Below, piece by piece: positions 1-8,636 of a stretch of DNA of 64,000 nt; position 1 is the stretch's first letter, and the number at the start of each line of letters is the position of its first letter. A model generated the notes under the pieces. It was not told the origin of the DNA. It worked only from the letters and a program-made list of their open reading frames with translations, and searched no databases. Both the position numbers and the translations under genes were made by a program. Location: NCBI RefSeq assembly GCF_016583985.1, contig NZ_NRSD01000003.1, positions 124,001 to 188,000 of the forward strand, read 5' to 3'. Source of the stretch: Thiocapsa imhoffii. Lineage in GTDB: Bacteria; Pseudomonadota; Gammaproteobacteria; Chromatiales; Chromatiaceae.

Positions 1-2
1 CT

Positions 3-194
3 CGTGCCGCCCAGTTACAGGGCGCACCAACCCATTGCGATCTCGTCGTGGGCAAACGTGATCAGCAGTTGGAGGTCATCGGCGGTAACGTCCGCAACTC
101 GGTCTCCAAAAGCATCCTGGAACTGGATGATCGCGGTCGCCTGCAACCGGTCCCACGACGGCCTTGGTTCCTGATCATCGAGAACCGTCTTTAG
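3..194 (+). CDS. DUF2272 domain protein, C-terminal fragment
   Basis: Only the last 63 codons are in the window and the start lies upstream. The frame ends in TAG at 192-194. The translation contains HCDLVVG, then VIGGNV and RPWFLIIENRL. This is the typical end of DUF2272 proteins, a family of unknown function with an NlpC/P60-like look, in which a His/Asp pair precedes an 'IGGNV' turn and an 'RPW' strand. The next gene begins 33 bp downstream on the same strand, so the two may be co-transcribed. The family call rests on this short tail only. Confidence 0.6.
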   Translation, partial: RAAQLQGAPTHCDLVVGKRDQQLEVIGGNVRNSVSKSILELDDRGRLQPVPRRPWFLIIENRL

Positions 195-227
195 CGCTTG
201 CGTACCTGACCCTTGACGTGAGAGAAC

Positions 228-1328
228 TTGAATCGAAACACCATGAGCTTGATCAGAAACACCAGGGCGGGGAGCGCACCCCTGCGTCAGACACGACGTT
301 CTCGTGGCGCACCAATCACACCCCTTGCGCTCATGTTGGTGATGCTCGCACTCGTTGTCTTCACGGTCCTGGCGAACACCTCGGCGGTCCGGTTCGATCG
401 AGTCGCGCCCGCGCTGATTACAATTGAGGCCGAGCACGCGCCTATCGACGTGCTGCCAACACCCATTCGCTTACTGCTCGAGCCTGAACCGGACGGTCTG
501 CGACTCAGTCAGAGCGATGATCGTTGGGGACGCATCCGCTGGGAACCACAGCTCACAAGCGATGTGGACCGGCTGCAGGTGAGCGGTCGTGTCAGCGTCG
601 AGGACGCTGGTGCGAACCAAGCCATTAGGCACCAGGCGCGCCTGGTGTTGGTCCAGCCCACGGACAATCGCCCACTACGGCGGCTTATCGCAGGCTGGCC
701 AGAGTCGGTCGCACAGCATCAATTCGATCGCATCATCCGCATCATGGATCCGGAACGTCCACTCTGGATCGATCTGATCCTGACCCCCAGTTCCGGGACA
801 CTGGTTCTTCATCGGCTCACCGTCGATGGACTCGCCACGCGGCTCTGGGTCGAAGCGGCTCGCTGGATCCTCCTGGCGTGCTGGATCGGATCGATCCTGG
901 CCATTCTGTGGCACCTTTCACGCCCCATGCCGCGGCCATTGCAGCTCAGTCTCTGGCTGGTCGCGTCGGCTCTCTTCATTGGCTTGCTCGCTTCCCCCGA
1001 GCAACTCGCCACCTTGAAGGATCTGCTTGCCGCTCTGCTGCCAACCGATACGGAGGCTGCGGCCAGCCTGGATGTCAACCTGCTCGGCCATTTCGCCCTC
1101 TTCGCCGCACTGGCGCTCGTTTTATTCCTAGGGCGTGCGGATCTTGGCTGGCTGCGTCTTGCCCTGGTGCTGGCCGCCATGGCGAGCGCAACCGAGTTGA
1201 TGCAACTCTTGGTCGATGGACGACAGGCCGACCCCTTCGATGTTCTGGTCGACCTCGTCGGCGCTGCGACGGGCATGCTCGCGGGATGGTTCATCCTTCA
1301 AATCGGATGGCTTCACCGCACCGGGTAG
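228..1328 (+). CDS. VanZ-like family membrane protein with large N-terminal extension
   Basis: A 366-residue protein. An N-terminal membrane segment (about residues 33-50) is followed by roughly 150 residues that look like an extracytoplasmic beta-rich domain, a membrane segment near 210-228, and then several helices. The last 110 residues form a VanZ-like domain (HFALFAALAL, then ATELMQLLVDGR and DPFDVLVDLVGA). The 'ATELMQ...R...D..D...N/D..G' pattern is diagnostic of VanZ-like proteins, whose biochemical role is mostly unknown. The start is uncertain: a TTG at 228 with a GAGAG just upstream, or an ATG at 243 without a clear ribosome site. The N-terminal domain is not part of classical VanZ and is unassigned. 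Confidence 0.7.
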   Translation: MNRNTMSLIRNTRAGSAPLRQTRRSRGAPITPLALMLVMLALVVFTVLANTSAVRFDRVAPALITIEAEHAPIDVLPTPIRLLLEPEPDGLRLSQSDDRWGRIRWEPQLTSDVDRLQVSGRVSVEDAGANQAIRHQARLVLVQPTDNRPLRRLIAGWPESVAQHQFDRIIRIMDPERPLWIDLILTPSSGTLVLHRLTVDGLATRLWVEAARWILLACWIGSILAILWHLSRPMPRPLQLSLWLVASALFIGLLASPEQLATLKDLLAALLPTDTEAAASLDVNLLGHFALFAALALVLFLGRADLGWLRLALVLAAMASATELMQLLVDGRQADPFDVLVDLVGAATGMLAGWFILQIGWLHRTG

Positions 1329-1437
1329 GATGTCGCAGGATGGCGGGGGTCAGGGCGCACGCGGCGCCTCAACCCGAGTGGAGGTCATCGCGCAGGGTTA
1401 AGGGGGCGCTCAAAACCAGATGATTGACCGCCTCGTC

Positions 1438-1818
1438 TCACTGACTCGACGTTCGATCCAGCAGGTGAACGGCAAGCCAGAGGCAGTGCGGCTCGACCGA
1501 GGTGCGCAAGACCCGATGTGGGGTTCGCGCTGGAATGAGAAGATGATCACCCGCCCGCAGGTCGATGCGCGCTCCATCGACCATGAGTTCGGCCTCGCCT
1601 TGCAGCAGACAGACCCACTCGTCCCACTCCTGGTCATAGAGTACTGGATCCGGCTCCGCACTGCTCAGGATCCGCTCGATGTGGACCTGCTCACCGCGCA
1701 GCAGGGTCTCGAAGGCCTCACCGCTCTCGATCCTCGCTTGGCTGGCATAGAGGTTGCCAATCTGGATCGTCCGCCCCGCGCCAACCGACACGGCCCGCGT
1801 CCTGTCATCTCTCGACAT
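1438..1818 (-). CDS. Small cupin-domain protein
   Basis: A 126-residue single-domain protein. A conserved beta-barrel pattern is visible: DEWVCLLQGEAEL (cupin motif 1 region) and LRAGDHLLIPARTPH (cupin motif 2, with its proline and histidine). Cupins of this size bind a metal and often act on small molecules or sense them. Motif 1 has Asp/Glu where histidines are common, so the metal site may be unusual. The substrate cannot be named. It faces the VanZ-like gene tail to tail, and the sulfatase gene follows it on the same strand. Confidence 0.75.
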   Translation of the reverse strand: MSRDDRTRAVSVGAGRTIQIGNLYASQARIESGEAFETLLRGEQVHIERILSSAEPDPVLYDQEWDEWVCLLQGEAELMVDGARIDLRAGDHLLIPARTPHRVLRTSVEPHCLWLAVHLLDRTSSQ

Positions 1819-1876
1819 GACCGCCCCTAGAACCGATCGATCAAGCGAATCGACTGGCGCTCAGGACTCGCCACAC

Positions 1877-4546
1877 TCAGGGTGCCGTGACCGCGACACT
1901 GGTTGCCCCGACGGGCGTCTCATTCATCGCGAAACGTAGGAAGAGGCGGTGACGCCCGGGATCAAGCGCAACCGCACGGCCCTGACCACTGACGAAGACA
2001 CCATAGAAGACGATTCCAGCGGGCCGGATCCAACGCGTCAAGCTGGCTCCGCATTCGATCACCTCGCCACGCACATTGATCTCACAGACCTCAAGGCCGA
2101 GCGGAAGGCCACGGCCGGCATCGTCGGGTGACACCGTGATCCGTCCACCGCTGCCGATGTTGATCGCCGAGACAGCAAAGGCGGCGTGACCATCGACGCG
2201 GGGTAAACGGAGAATGCCATCCGCGCTTGGGGTCACACCAACGGCTAATAGATCGGGTGGCGCCGTTCTCATTGCGGACAGCAACAGGGTGTTGAGACCG
2301 GTCAGTCGGGACACGGCATCGCTGTTGCGACACTTGAAGACTGGAGCGATATCCAGGCCCGCGATCTCACGGGTTGGGGTGATGCCGATGACGAAATTTT
2401 GCGTCGCGCCAGGCGCGATATCGACGGGATTGTTAGCGCGCCCGATCAAGGCATTGGAAGCATTGGTCGTTTGGTAGGCAAGCCTGGCCGGAACACCCGC
2501 GGGTAACGCAATCGAGCAACCCGTTGCGGTCGTCTGGCCTTGGTTGATGAGGCTCGCGAACACCGTCGCCGGCTGATTCACCGCCACGGCCCGTGCGGTG
2601 GGCAGGATAGCCGCACTCAATTCGACCTGCGCCGGCTCGGGCTCAGGAGCGGCTTCGGTCACGACGACGGCTTCGTCGGAAAAAACCGACGCCCCAGCCG
2701 CGTTGAAGGCCTGGACCCGATATCCGTAGCTGGTCCCTGCACTGAGCCCGGAATCGGCAAAGGTGGTGACCCCAGCGGTCGTGGTCGCGATGCGGGTCCA
2801 GCCTCCACCCTGAAGACGACGCTCAATGCGAAAACCTGTTTCATTCGAGCTGTTGTCACGCCAATCCAGCCGAATCCGCGAGGTCGAAATCGCGCTGGCG
2901 GTCACCATCGAAGGAGCGGCTGGTGGCTGAGGATCCGGTCCTTCGCCATCCGATCCACCGCCACCGCCACCGCCACCCGAACCCACGGGCATGGTTCGAC
3001 TAGCGCTGCGAGCAGACCGATAGTCGCGTGCCAGGCGCTCGATCAGCGTCGCATGCTGGGCGGCGTTGATCAGATTGTCACGCTCGGCCCGATCGCGCTC
3101 GAGATCATAGAGCTCGATGGGTCGATCCCGATCGTCCAGGATCAGTTTCCATTGGCCTGAACGATAAGCCGTGAGGAAGGTCGCGGCGCCTGTTTCGGTC
3201 CGATCGGCTTGGTGGATCATGTGATCGCGAGGTGATCGATTGGTCGTCCCGCGCAGTAATGGCAGGATGCTCACACTGTCACGCCCCTGCTCCGGCGCTA
3301 ATCTGACGCCGACCAAATCAGCGAGGGTCGCATAGAGATCCTGAACACCGACTAAGCCCTCGACGGCCGAACCCGCGGGCCGCGACGACCCCTTCACCCC
3401 CCGTGCACCCCACTTGATCACAAGAGGGACCCGATGACCGGCCTCGTAGATGCGTCCTTTCGCGCCACGGAAGCCCATGCTGCTATCGTGACCACGGCGC
3501 AATTCACCATCGCCACGCAGTGCCCCATTGTCGCTTGAGAAGATGATGATCGTCTCCTCGGTCAGACCATGACGACGCAGCGCGGCCTGGATTTGCTCGA
3601 GGATGACATCGACCTCGACCAGCAGATCGGCACGGGGGCTGAGCCCGGTCGACCCAAGGATCTGGCGCCCCCCAAGTGACGTGGGTGGCTTGAGCGGCGA
3701 GTGCACGGCCTGGGTGTTGAGGTAGAGGAAAAAGGGCTTGTTGGCATTTCGCCCCGAGACGTGATCGTCGATGAACTGCAACGCCTTTGACATCAAGGCG
3801 GGCCCGACCTCGCGAGTGTTCCAATCACGCAGACCGATCCCGGCATGTTCTATTCCGGTGTTGCCGTAGTCACCAACCGGCCAGTGGATCAAGTCGCTGA
3901 CCGAACCCACCATGCGGTCATTTTCGAAGAAGGCGTAGGGGCTGCCCTGGATCCCGCGCAGGGCGACGAATGAGTAATCGAAGCCACGCTGACCCGGACC
4001 GGCGAGCATGGGCCTGGAGAAATCCACCTGGTCATCCGGTGTCTGCGCTAACGCCAGACCATTCCCGCTCTTCAGATGGAAGTCGCCACCGAGATGGTAT
4101 TTTCCCAACACTGCGGTGGTATAGCCGGCGTCTTGGAGGATCTGCCCCAACGATTTCTGCCCCGCCAGAATCTGCGAGCCACCCTTGTATTGCCATTGTC
4201 CCCAGTTCCGCAAACCGCGCCACTGGTAGTTGCCGGTCATGATGCTGTAGCGCGAGGGGGCGCACTTCGCCGCGGAGGTATGGGCATCGTTGAAACGGAT
4301 CCCATCAGCGGCCAATTGGTGCAAGGTCGGCAGCGCGACCTGACTGTTGGGGTTGTAGCCCGAGAGGTCTCCGAGGCCCACGTCGTCGGCCAGGATAAAG
4401 ACAATGTTTGGCCGCTCCCCAGCATGCACCAGGGCACCGAACGACAGCAGGAGAACAATCGCGAGAACCACCGACAACCCAACGGCGCCGCAACGGCGTC
4501 GCAGATGTTCCCCAGTCGTCTCCTGAGCGGATGGTTGCGCAGTCAT
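1877..4546 (-). CDS. Exported sulfatase (arylsulfatase family) with fibronectin type III domain
   Basis: An 889-residue protein. Residues 21-43 form a signal peptide or anchor ending at an A-H-A-G stretch. The catalytic domain opens with NIVFILADD (Asp54/Asp55, metal ligands) and carries the sulfatase signature C95-A-P-S-R. Cys95 would be converted to formylglycine, which requires a maturase not seen here. SSDNGALRG and a downstream metal-site region follow. Near residue 520 a run of eight glycines leads into a fibronectin type III domain (about 535-630), then about 250 residues of beta-rich repeats with CARDB/DUF11 character. The layout suggests an exported enzyme acting on sulfated polysaccharides or esters, with the C-terminal part for adhesion or spacing. 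The substrate is unknown. A GGAG precedes the ATG. Confidence 0.85.
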   Translation of the reverse strand: MTAQPSAQETTGEHLRRRCGAVGLSVVLAIVLLLSFGALVHAGERPNIVFILADDVGLGDLSGYNPNSQVALPTLHQLAADGIRFNDAHTSAAKCAPSRYSIMTGNYQWRGLRNWGQWQYKGGSQILAGQKSLGQILQDAGYTTAVLGKYHLGGDFHLKSGNGLALAQTPDDQVDFSRPMLAGPGQRGFDYSFVALRGIQGSPYAFFENDRMVGSVSDLIHWPVGDYGNTGIEHAGIGLRDWNTREVGPALMSKALQFIDDHVSGRNANKPFFLYLNTQAVHSPLKPPTSLGGRQILGSTGLSPRADLLVEVDVILEQIQAALRRHGLTEETIIIFSSDNGALRGDGELRRGHDSSMGFRGAKGRIYEAGHRVPLVIKWGARGVKGSSRPAGSAVEGLVGVQDLYATLADLVGVRLAPEQGRDSVSILPLLRGTTNRSPRDHMIHQADRTETGAATFLTAYRSGQWKLILDDRDRPIELYDLERDRAERDNLINAAQHATLIERLARDYRSARSASRTMPVGSGGGGGGGGSDGEGPDPQPPAAPSMVTASAISTSRIRLDWRDNSSNETGFRIERRLQGGGWTRIATTTAGVTTFADSGLSAGTSYGYRVQAFNAAGASVFSDEAVVVTEAAPEPEPAQVELSAAILPTARAVAVNQPATVFASLINQGQTTATGCSIALPAGVPARLAYQTTNASNALIGRANNPVDIAPGATQNFVIGITPTREIAGLDIAPVFKCRNSDAVSRLTGLNTLLLSAMRTAPPDLLAVGVTPSADGILRLPRVDGHAAFAVSAINIGSGGRITVSPDDAGRGLPLGLEVCEINVRGEVIECGASLTRWIRPAGIVFYGVFVSGQGRAVALDPGRHRLFLRFAMNETPVGATSVAVTAP

Positions 4547-4853
4547 CGCATCATATCTCCATTGGTTCGGGGCAAGCGGCTCGCGGGCGGCCCGGCATGA
4601 ATTCAGGACCGGAGTGAAGCGGCTTGCTCAGCACCGGACAGGTGTGGGAGTCATCGAGGCGTGGCCGTGATGGCCGACGATCGAACACGCCATCACCTGG
4701 TGCAGCGGTCCAGCTGCGCAGGATACCATCAACTCGTTCAGCATGGCCATCCGTCAACAGATCGTCCGCGCAACGGTCGGGGTCTCGGTTGCTTGTAGTC
4801 CGCCGATCCGATCAGGTGTGGTCAGGGACGCACTCGGCAGGACGCTGGCGACT
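4547..4853. other. Gap between sulfatase and SRPBCC genes
   Basis: About 300 bases upstream of the sulfatase gene. Short open frames exist on both strands but have no recognisable product and no good ribosome sites. No clear promoter, terminator or repeat was found. Confidence 0.5.
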
Positions 4854-5306
4854 TCAATCCGCGCCGCCCAGCTCGCTCTCGAGCAGCCCCTTGAGGTTAC
4901 GAATCACACGCTCCGCCCCGTCCTGCGCGGCGATCCGAATCAATTTTTCGAACGGCCGCAACGCGAGATTCAGACGCGCCAATTCGAAACGAAAGAGCAC
5001 ACGCGTGAACTCCCCCACTGGCTCGAAACGGTATTCAATCTGGTAGGGATCCGTCGTTCCCTTGAAACAGACACAACGCTCCGGCTCAAGGGCCGTGACG
5101 CGAAATCGACTCTCGGTCCGCCGTCCCTGATCGACCCGAACCTGATGGCCCATCCAGCCCACCCGAATCGGTCCATCGCACAGCGCATCCAGTCGCTGGA
5201 CCTCGGGAGACCAGCGCGGGTAATTGACGAGAAAGTCGTCGACCACGAAGGTGAAGACCTGAGTAATCGGCAGACGAATCAAGGTTTGAGCTTGGGTCTT
5301 TACCAT
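4854..5306 (-). CDS. SRPBCC (START/Bet v1-like) family protein
   Basis: A 150-residue protein if started at the ATG at 5306 (MVKTQAQTLI); the open frame extends 22 codons upstream without family-like sequence. It has the usual SRPBCC order: a first strand, 'VFTFVVDDFLVNYPRWSPEV' (the WxxW/P-type helix region), a strand with FRVTALEP, YRFEPVGE, and a long C-terminal helix ending RNLKGLLESEL. The family binds hydrophobic ligands in a helix-grip pocket, and many members are called polyketide cyclase/dehydrase without evidence. The ligand is unknown. The gene stands alone, about 400 bp from its upstream neighbour. Confidence 0.75.
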   Translation of the reverse strand: MVKTQAQTLIRLPITQVFTFVVDDFLVNYPRWSPEVQRLDALCDGPIRVGWMGHQVRVDQGRRTESRFRVTALEPERCVCFKGTTDPYQIEYRFEPVGEFTRVLFRFELARLNLALRPFEKLIRIAAQDGAERVIRNLKGLLESELGGAD

Positions 5307-5445
5307 CGGCGATATCGTCCCAATTGCAAGATGTCGGCGCGACTGATGCGGCGCGTTCGCTGAACAGAACACAACTTGGCGGAGCAGGTCGCGGACTCCA
5401 TGCCGATTGCGATCAGCGACCGACTAGAGCGGACACACCACGCCG

Positions 5446-5485
5446 AGCCCGGTTTGGTTCGAACCCACTCAGAACAAACCGGGCT
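5446..5485. repeat. 11-bp perfect inverted repeat in a 405-bp intergenic region
   Basis: AGCCCGGTTTG (5446-5456) and CAAACCGGGCT (5475-5485) are perfect reverse complements separated by 18 bases. The loop starts with the 8-bp palindrome GTTCGAAC. No T-tract follows on either strand, so a simple intrinsic terminator is unlikely. It lies between the divergent SRPBCC and acyltransferase genes (5307-5711), where nothing else was recognised. Confidence 0.6.
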
Positions 5486-5711
5486 GGATCTCACCATGCA
5501 CGGACAGCTCACCCGTGACAAGCCGTCTGACCACGGCGGGCCATCAAACTGACCAAGACGCAGGGTCCAGACGACCTCGATCATACGGGACAATCGGGTA
5601 GGACGCGATGGATGCCAACCCTGGTGGGGTGCAGATCGACTCCGACGCGCGCAATCTTTTCGACCATGCGGCTGTTGCCTGCCGCCACATGCACAGGGGC
5701 CCAGGATACCA

Positions 5712-6947
5712 ATGAGTGAGGAGGATCAACACCAGCGCCACCATACGAGCGAGCGCAATCCAGCCTTGGATGGCATTCGCGGACTCGCGATCCTCTGGGT
5801 CTTCGCCTTTCACGCCGAGGCGCTCCTGTTGGGCGGAGCGCTCGACCCGCCGAGCAACTGGGGACACGCCCTAGCTGCCAAGGGTTTCCTGGGCGTCCAG
5901 CTGTTCTTCGTGCTCAGCGGCTTCCTGCTCGCACGCCCTTGGATGCAGGCGGCCTCCGACGGTTCCGCCAGACCCTCTCCTGGTGCATTCCTGGCACGCC
6001 GGGCCGGGCGCATCCTGCCCGCGTATTGGCTTCATCTCGCCGTCCTGTTTGGTCTCATTCTCCCCCTGCTGCGAGGCAGTTACCTGATTCTCGGCACCGA
6101 AATTGGCTGGACCAATCTCGCACTGCATGTGCCCTTGCTGCATTTCTTGCACCCGGGCAGTTCCAGTTCACTTGGTCTCAACATGGCGTTATGGAGCCTC
6201 AGTATCGAGGCGCAGTTCTATCTTCTGCTGCCGCTGCTCGCACCTCTGTTCGTCGGGCAACGCGTGCTGCTGTCACTGCCGATCGCGATTGCGCTCGCAC
6301 TCCTCTGGAAGCATCTTGCGCCCACGCTGTTGCTCGACTGGATCTATCTGACGGTACCGCCGAGCAGGCTGGTCTTCTTCGACCCGGTTTCCGGCCAGGC
6401 CGTTGCGTTCCCGGCCAACATGATGCGCTTCTTCCTCGAACGGCAATTGCCTGGCGAATTCATGGCCTTTGCCCTCGGGATGGCGGGCGCAAACCTGTTC
6501 AACCGGCTGGAGAGGGTCACAACAGACGCGCAACGACAGTGGCATGGGCTCCTCGATGCGGCGGCCCTCGTGTCAGGGGTGCTCGCCACTTGGGCCCTGA
6601 TCACGTTGCCCGTCATGGCCGTCCTCGCCGGTGCGGGCTGGCGCAATCTGGGCATGCCCCTCTTTCTCGTGAGCTGTAGCCTCCTCATCCTGGCGGCGGC
6701 GCGACGCACGACGCTAATCGATTCGCTCTTCGCCAACCCCATCCTTGCGGGTATCGGACTGGTGAGCTATAGCCTCTTTCTCTGGCACGAACCCATCTTG
6801 CGACTGGTCGCGGCCGGCTGGCTCACACCCGAGCCCTGCAGCCAGCCCCTGTGCCAGGTCATGGTGGCGTTCACCATTGCCCTGCTGGTTGCCATCCTCT
6901 CCTATCGATTCGCGGAGCGGCGGATCCTCTTCAGATCAGGGAAGTGA
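5712..6947 (+). CDS. Acyltransferase family 3 (OafA/YrhL-type) membrane protein
   Basis: A 411-residue integral membrane protein with about ten hydrophobic segments. Near the N-terminus is LDGIRGLAILWVFAFH, which contains the family's 'R-G-[IL]-A' and the conserved histidine. LFFVLSGFLLARP is the second diagnostic block, followed by RRAGRILPAYW, LWSLSIEAQFYLLLP and SYSLFLWHEPILR. Members move acetyl or other acyl groups onto exported sugars such as O-antigen, peptidoglycan or exopolysaccharide. There is no fused SGNH domain. No glycan cluster is nearby, so the acceptor is unknown. Confidence 0.85.
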   Translation: MSEEDQHQRHHTSERNPALDGIRGLAILWVFAFHAEALLLGGALDPPSNWGHALAAKGFLGVQLFFVLSGFLLARPWMQAASDGSARPSPGAFLARRAGRILPAYWLHLAVLFGLILPLLRGSYLILGTEIGWTNLALHVPLLHFLHPGSSSSLGLNMALWSLSIEAQFYLLLPLLAPLFVGQRVLLSLPIAIALALLWKHLAPTLLLDWIYLTVPPSRLVFFDPVSGQAVAFPANMMRFFLERQLPGEFMAFALGMAGANLFNRLERVTTDAQRQWHGLLDAAALVSGVLATWALITLPVMAVLAGAGWRNLGMPLFLVSCSLLILAAARRTTLIDSLFANPILAGIGLVSYSLFLWHEPILRLVAAGWLTPEPCSQPLCQVMVAFTIALLVAILSYRFAERRILFRSGK

Positions 6948-6974
6948 CCATCAAAGCGGACCGCAACCACGATC

Positions 6975-7742
6975 TTACGGGCCTGATTCACCCAGGAGGA
7001 GTCGTTTGGCCTCGTTGATCTTTGCCGCCAGATAATCGGAGCCGCCACGATCGGGATGCAGGCGCTGCATGAGCCGGCGATGGGCCGCACGAATTGCCGC
7101 GGTGTCGGCGCCAGGCTCGAGTCCCAGAATGGACCAGGCCTCGGCCTTGGTCAGGCGCTCGGCCGGAGCGGCCGCCCGCCCACCCGCGGCCGCGGGTCCT
7201 AGATGGTCACGCCAATCCTCCGCGCGCTCACGATCGAGATAGGCCTCAAGCACCGCGGCCGATTGGTGGTCGGCCTCCCGGTAGAGTTCATACATCCGTA
7301 ACAGATCAGGCAAGATCAGGTCCGAGAGTTGCCGCCCCTTGAAGGGGCCATCGAGAACCTGACCATCCATGGCCCCACTCGTATGATCCAGGCGCATTTC
7401 AAGGAATTGGGTCCGGATGCTCGAGGCCCCTGACCCGGATGGACCCGTGCGGCCTGGCCCGGAGAGTGACCCCAGACCCAGCGCGCGCAGTGCCCGTTGC
7501 AGCAGCGGCAGCAGTTGCGCCAGGTAGGCGGCTCGCAGCAGCAGCGGAACGAGCGCACCAATTGCCGCGAGGATGGGGCTCAAACGCCCAGTCGCGGCGG
7601 CCAGGATCAAGAGTCCGATGAGGCCCCACAGCGCGCCCTGTCGCAAGACCTGACTGACACGGGGAGCGGGAGTGGTGCGAAACCAGTGCAAGAACCACAG
7701 GATTCCAGCCAGGATGATGAGGACAATCAGCACACGCGCCAT
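6975..7742 (-). CDS. Membrane-anchored J-domain (DnaJ-like) protein
   Basis: A 255-residue protein. Two or three hydrophobic helices occupy the first 75 residues. A linker is followed by a conserved middle region with DGPFKGRQLSDL, and the C-terminus is a J domain (from about residue 195) with the essential HPD motif in LMQRLHPDRGG. The short C-terminal J domain behind N-terminal helices resembles Tim14/DjlA-type proteins, which recruit an Hsp70 to a membrane. The client is unknown. The VWA-protein gene lies 7 bp upstream on the same strand, so the two are probably co-transcribed. Confidence 0.8.
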   Translation of the reverse strand: MARVLIVLIILAGILWFLHWFRTTPAPRVSQVLRQGALWGLIGLLILAAATGRLSPILAAIGALVPLLLRAAYLAQLLPLLQRALRALGLGSLSGPGRTGPSGSGASSIRTQFLEMRLDHTSGAMDGQVLDGPFKGRQLSDLILPDLLRMYELYREADHQSAAVLEAYLDRERAEDWRDHLGPAAAGGRAAAPAERLTKAEAWSILGLEPGADTAAIRAAHRRLMQRLHPDRGGSDYLAAKINEAKRLLLGESGP

Positions 7743-7749
7743 GCCTGTT

Positions 7750-8469
7750 TCAGCCCCCTTTTCGTGTCATCTGATCCGTCAGTTGGAGGACCGCGCCGCC
7801 ACACTGTTCGCCATAGCGAGTCAGGGCCTGACGTCCCCCGGCCGCAAAGACCGCTACCGCCGCGAGGAGATCCCGTAACATCTTCGGACTACTGGAATCG
7901 AAGGGACACCAGGCACCGCCACTGAGACGCGCAATCTCGCGAAAACTCCGCTCGGTGGCACCATCGCGACCCTCCTGGAATACGAACACTGGAACGCCAG
8001 CAAGACCGAGCTTGCCTGCGAGATCGGCGAGCCGATCGCGATCTTCCTCCATGCAGTCGCCGACGAACACAATCGCGTCAACCCGCCGGCGCGTTGTTTC
8101 GCTCAAGGCGTGCTCGAGAACGCGCCCGATCTGAGTCAAGCCGGCCTCGCAAAAGACGCGGTTCATCCGTTTCAGCAACGCATCGGCGTCCTGATACCAG
8201 GGTGATGCGGCAAAGTCGCGAAAGCCGCGGAAATAACAGAGCTGCACCTCGAGACCACCGAGATCCCGCGTCTCGACGAACATACTCGACTGGATCCGCG
8301 CGGCGCGATCCCAGGTCGGTTCGCGACTCGCGGTGGCATCCATGGCAAAGATGAGACGCCCGCGCGCGCCACGCGGTCCCGTGCGCTTCGTCGTGGCCAC
8401 CTGGCGCAGGAAGGCACTCACATCGGATGGGCCGGCGGGTGATTCAAGGTCAGTTCGTTTCGAGCTCAT
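7750..8469 (-). CDS. VWA-like domain protein
   Basis: A 239-residue protein from the ATG at 8469 (MSSKRTDLES). The open frame continues upstream to 8640, but that part looks like non-coding high-GC sequence. LIFAMDATASREPTWDRA matches a von Willebrand A opening strand with an altered MIDAS motif, Asp-x-Thr-x-Ser. VDAIVFVGDCMEED and VPVFVFQEGRD provide the later strands. Bacterial proteins of this type are often annotated as VWA-containing and have no known function. It is likely in an operon with the J-domain gene. Confidence 0.7.
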   Translation of the reverse strand: MSSKRTDLESPAGPSDVSAFLRQVATTKRTGPRGARGRLIFAMDATASREPTWDRAARIQSSMFVETRDLGGLEVQLCYFRGFRDFAASPWYQDADALLKRMNRVFCEAGLTQIGRVLEHALSETTRRRVDAIVFVGDCMEEDRDRLADLAGKLGLAGVPVFVFQEGRDGATERSFREIARLSGGAWCPFDSSSPKMLRDLLAAVAVFAAGGRQALTRYGEQCGGAVLQLTDQMTRKGG

Positions 8470-8636
8470 CGGGATGATGTCCAGCGTCGCATCTCGTTGC
8501 CTAGTTCGGCCCCTACAGGGCCCTTCCTGGAGGATGCCGGCGACCGGCTCGCGGTTCAACCTGCGGCCGCGCGCGCGAGCGTGGGAATGCCCGCACCGCG
8601 GCTCCGGGTTCCTCGCGCCTCGGTCTTGCCGAGGCA

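Noticed and set aside
15-437. Minus-strand open frame of 140 codons
   Set aside because: It overlaps the recognisable DUF2272 tail and the start of the VanZ-like gene and has no family pattern.
2957-2987. Short GCC/ACC triplet run
   Set aside because: It encodes the polyglycine hinge of the sulfatase and is not a CRISPR or satellite array.
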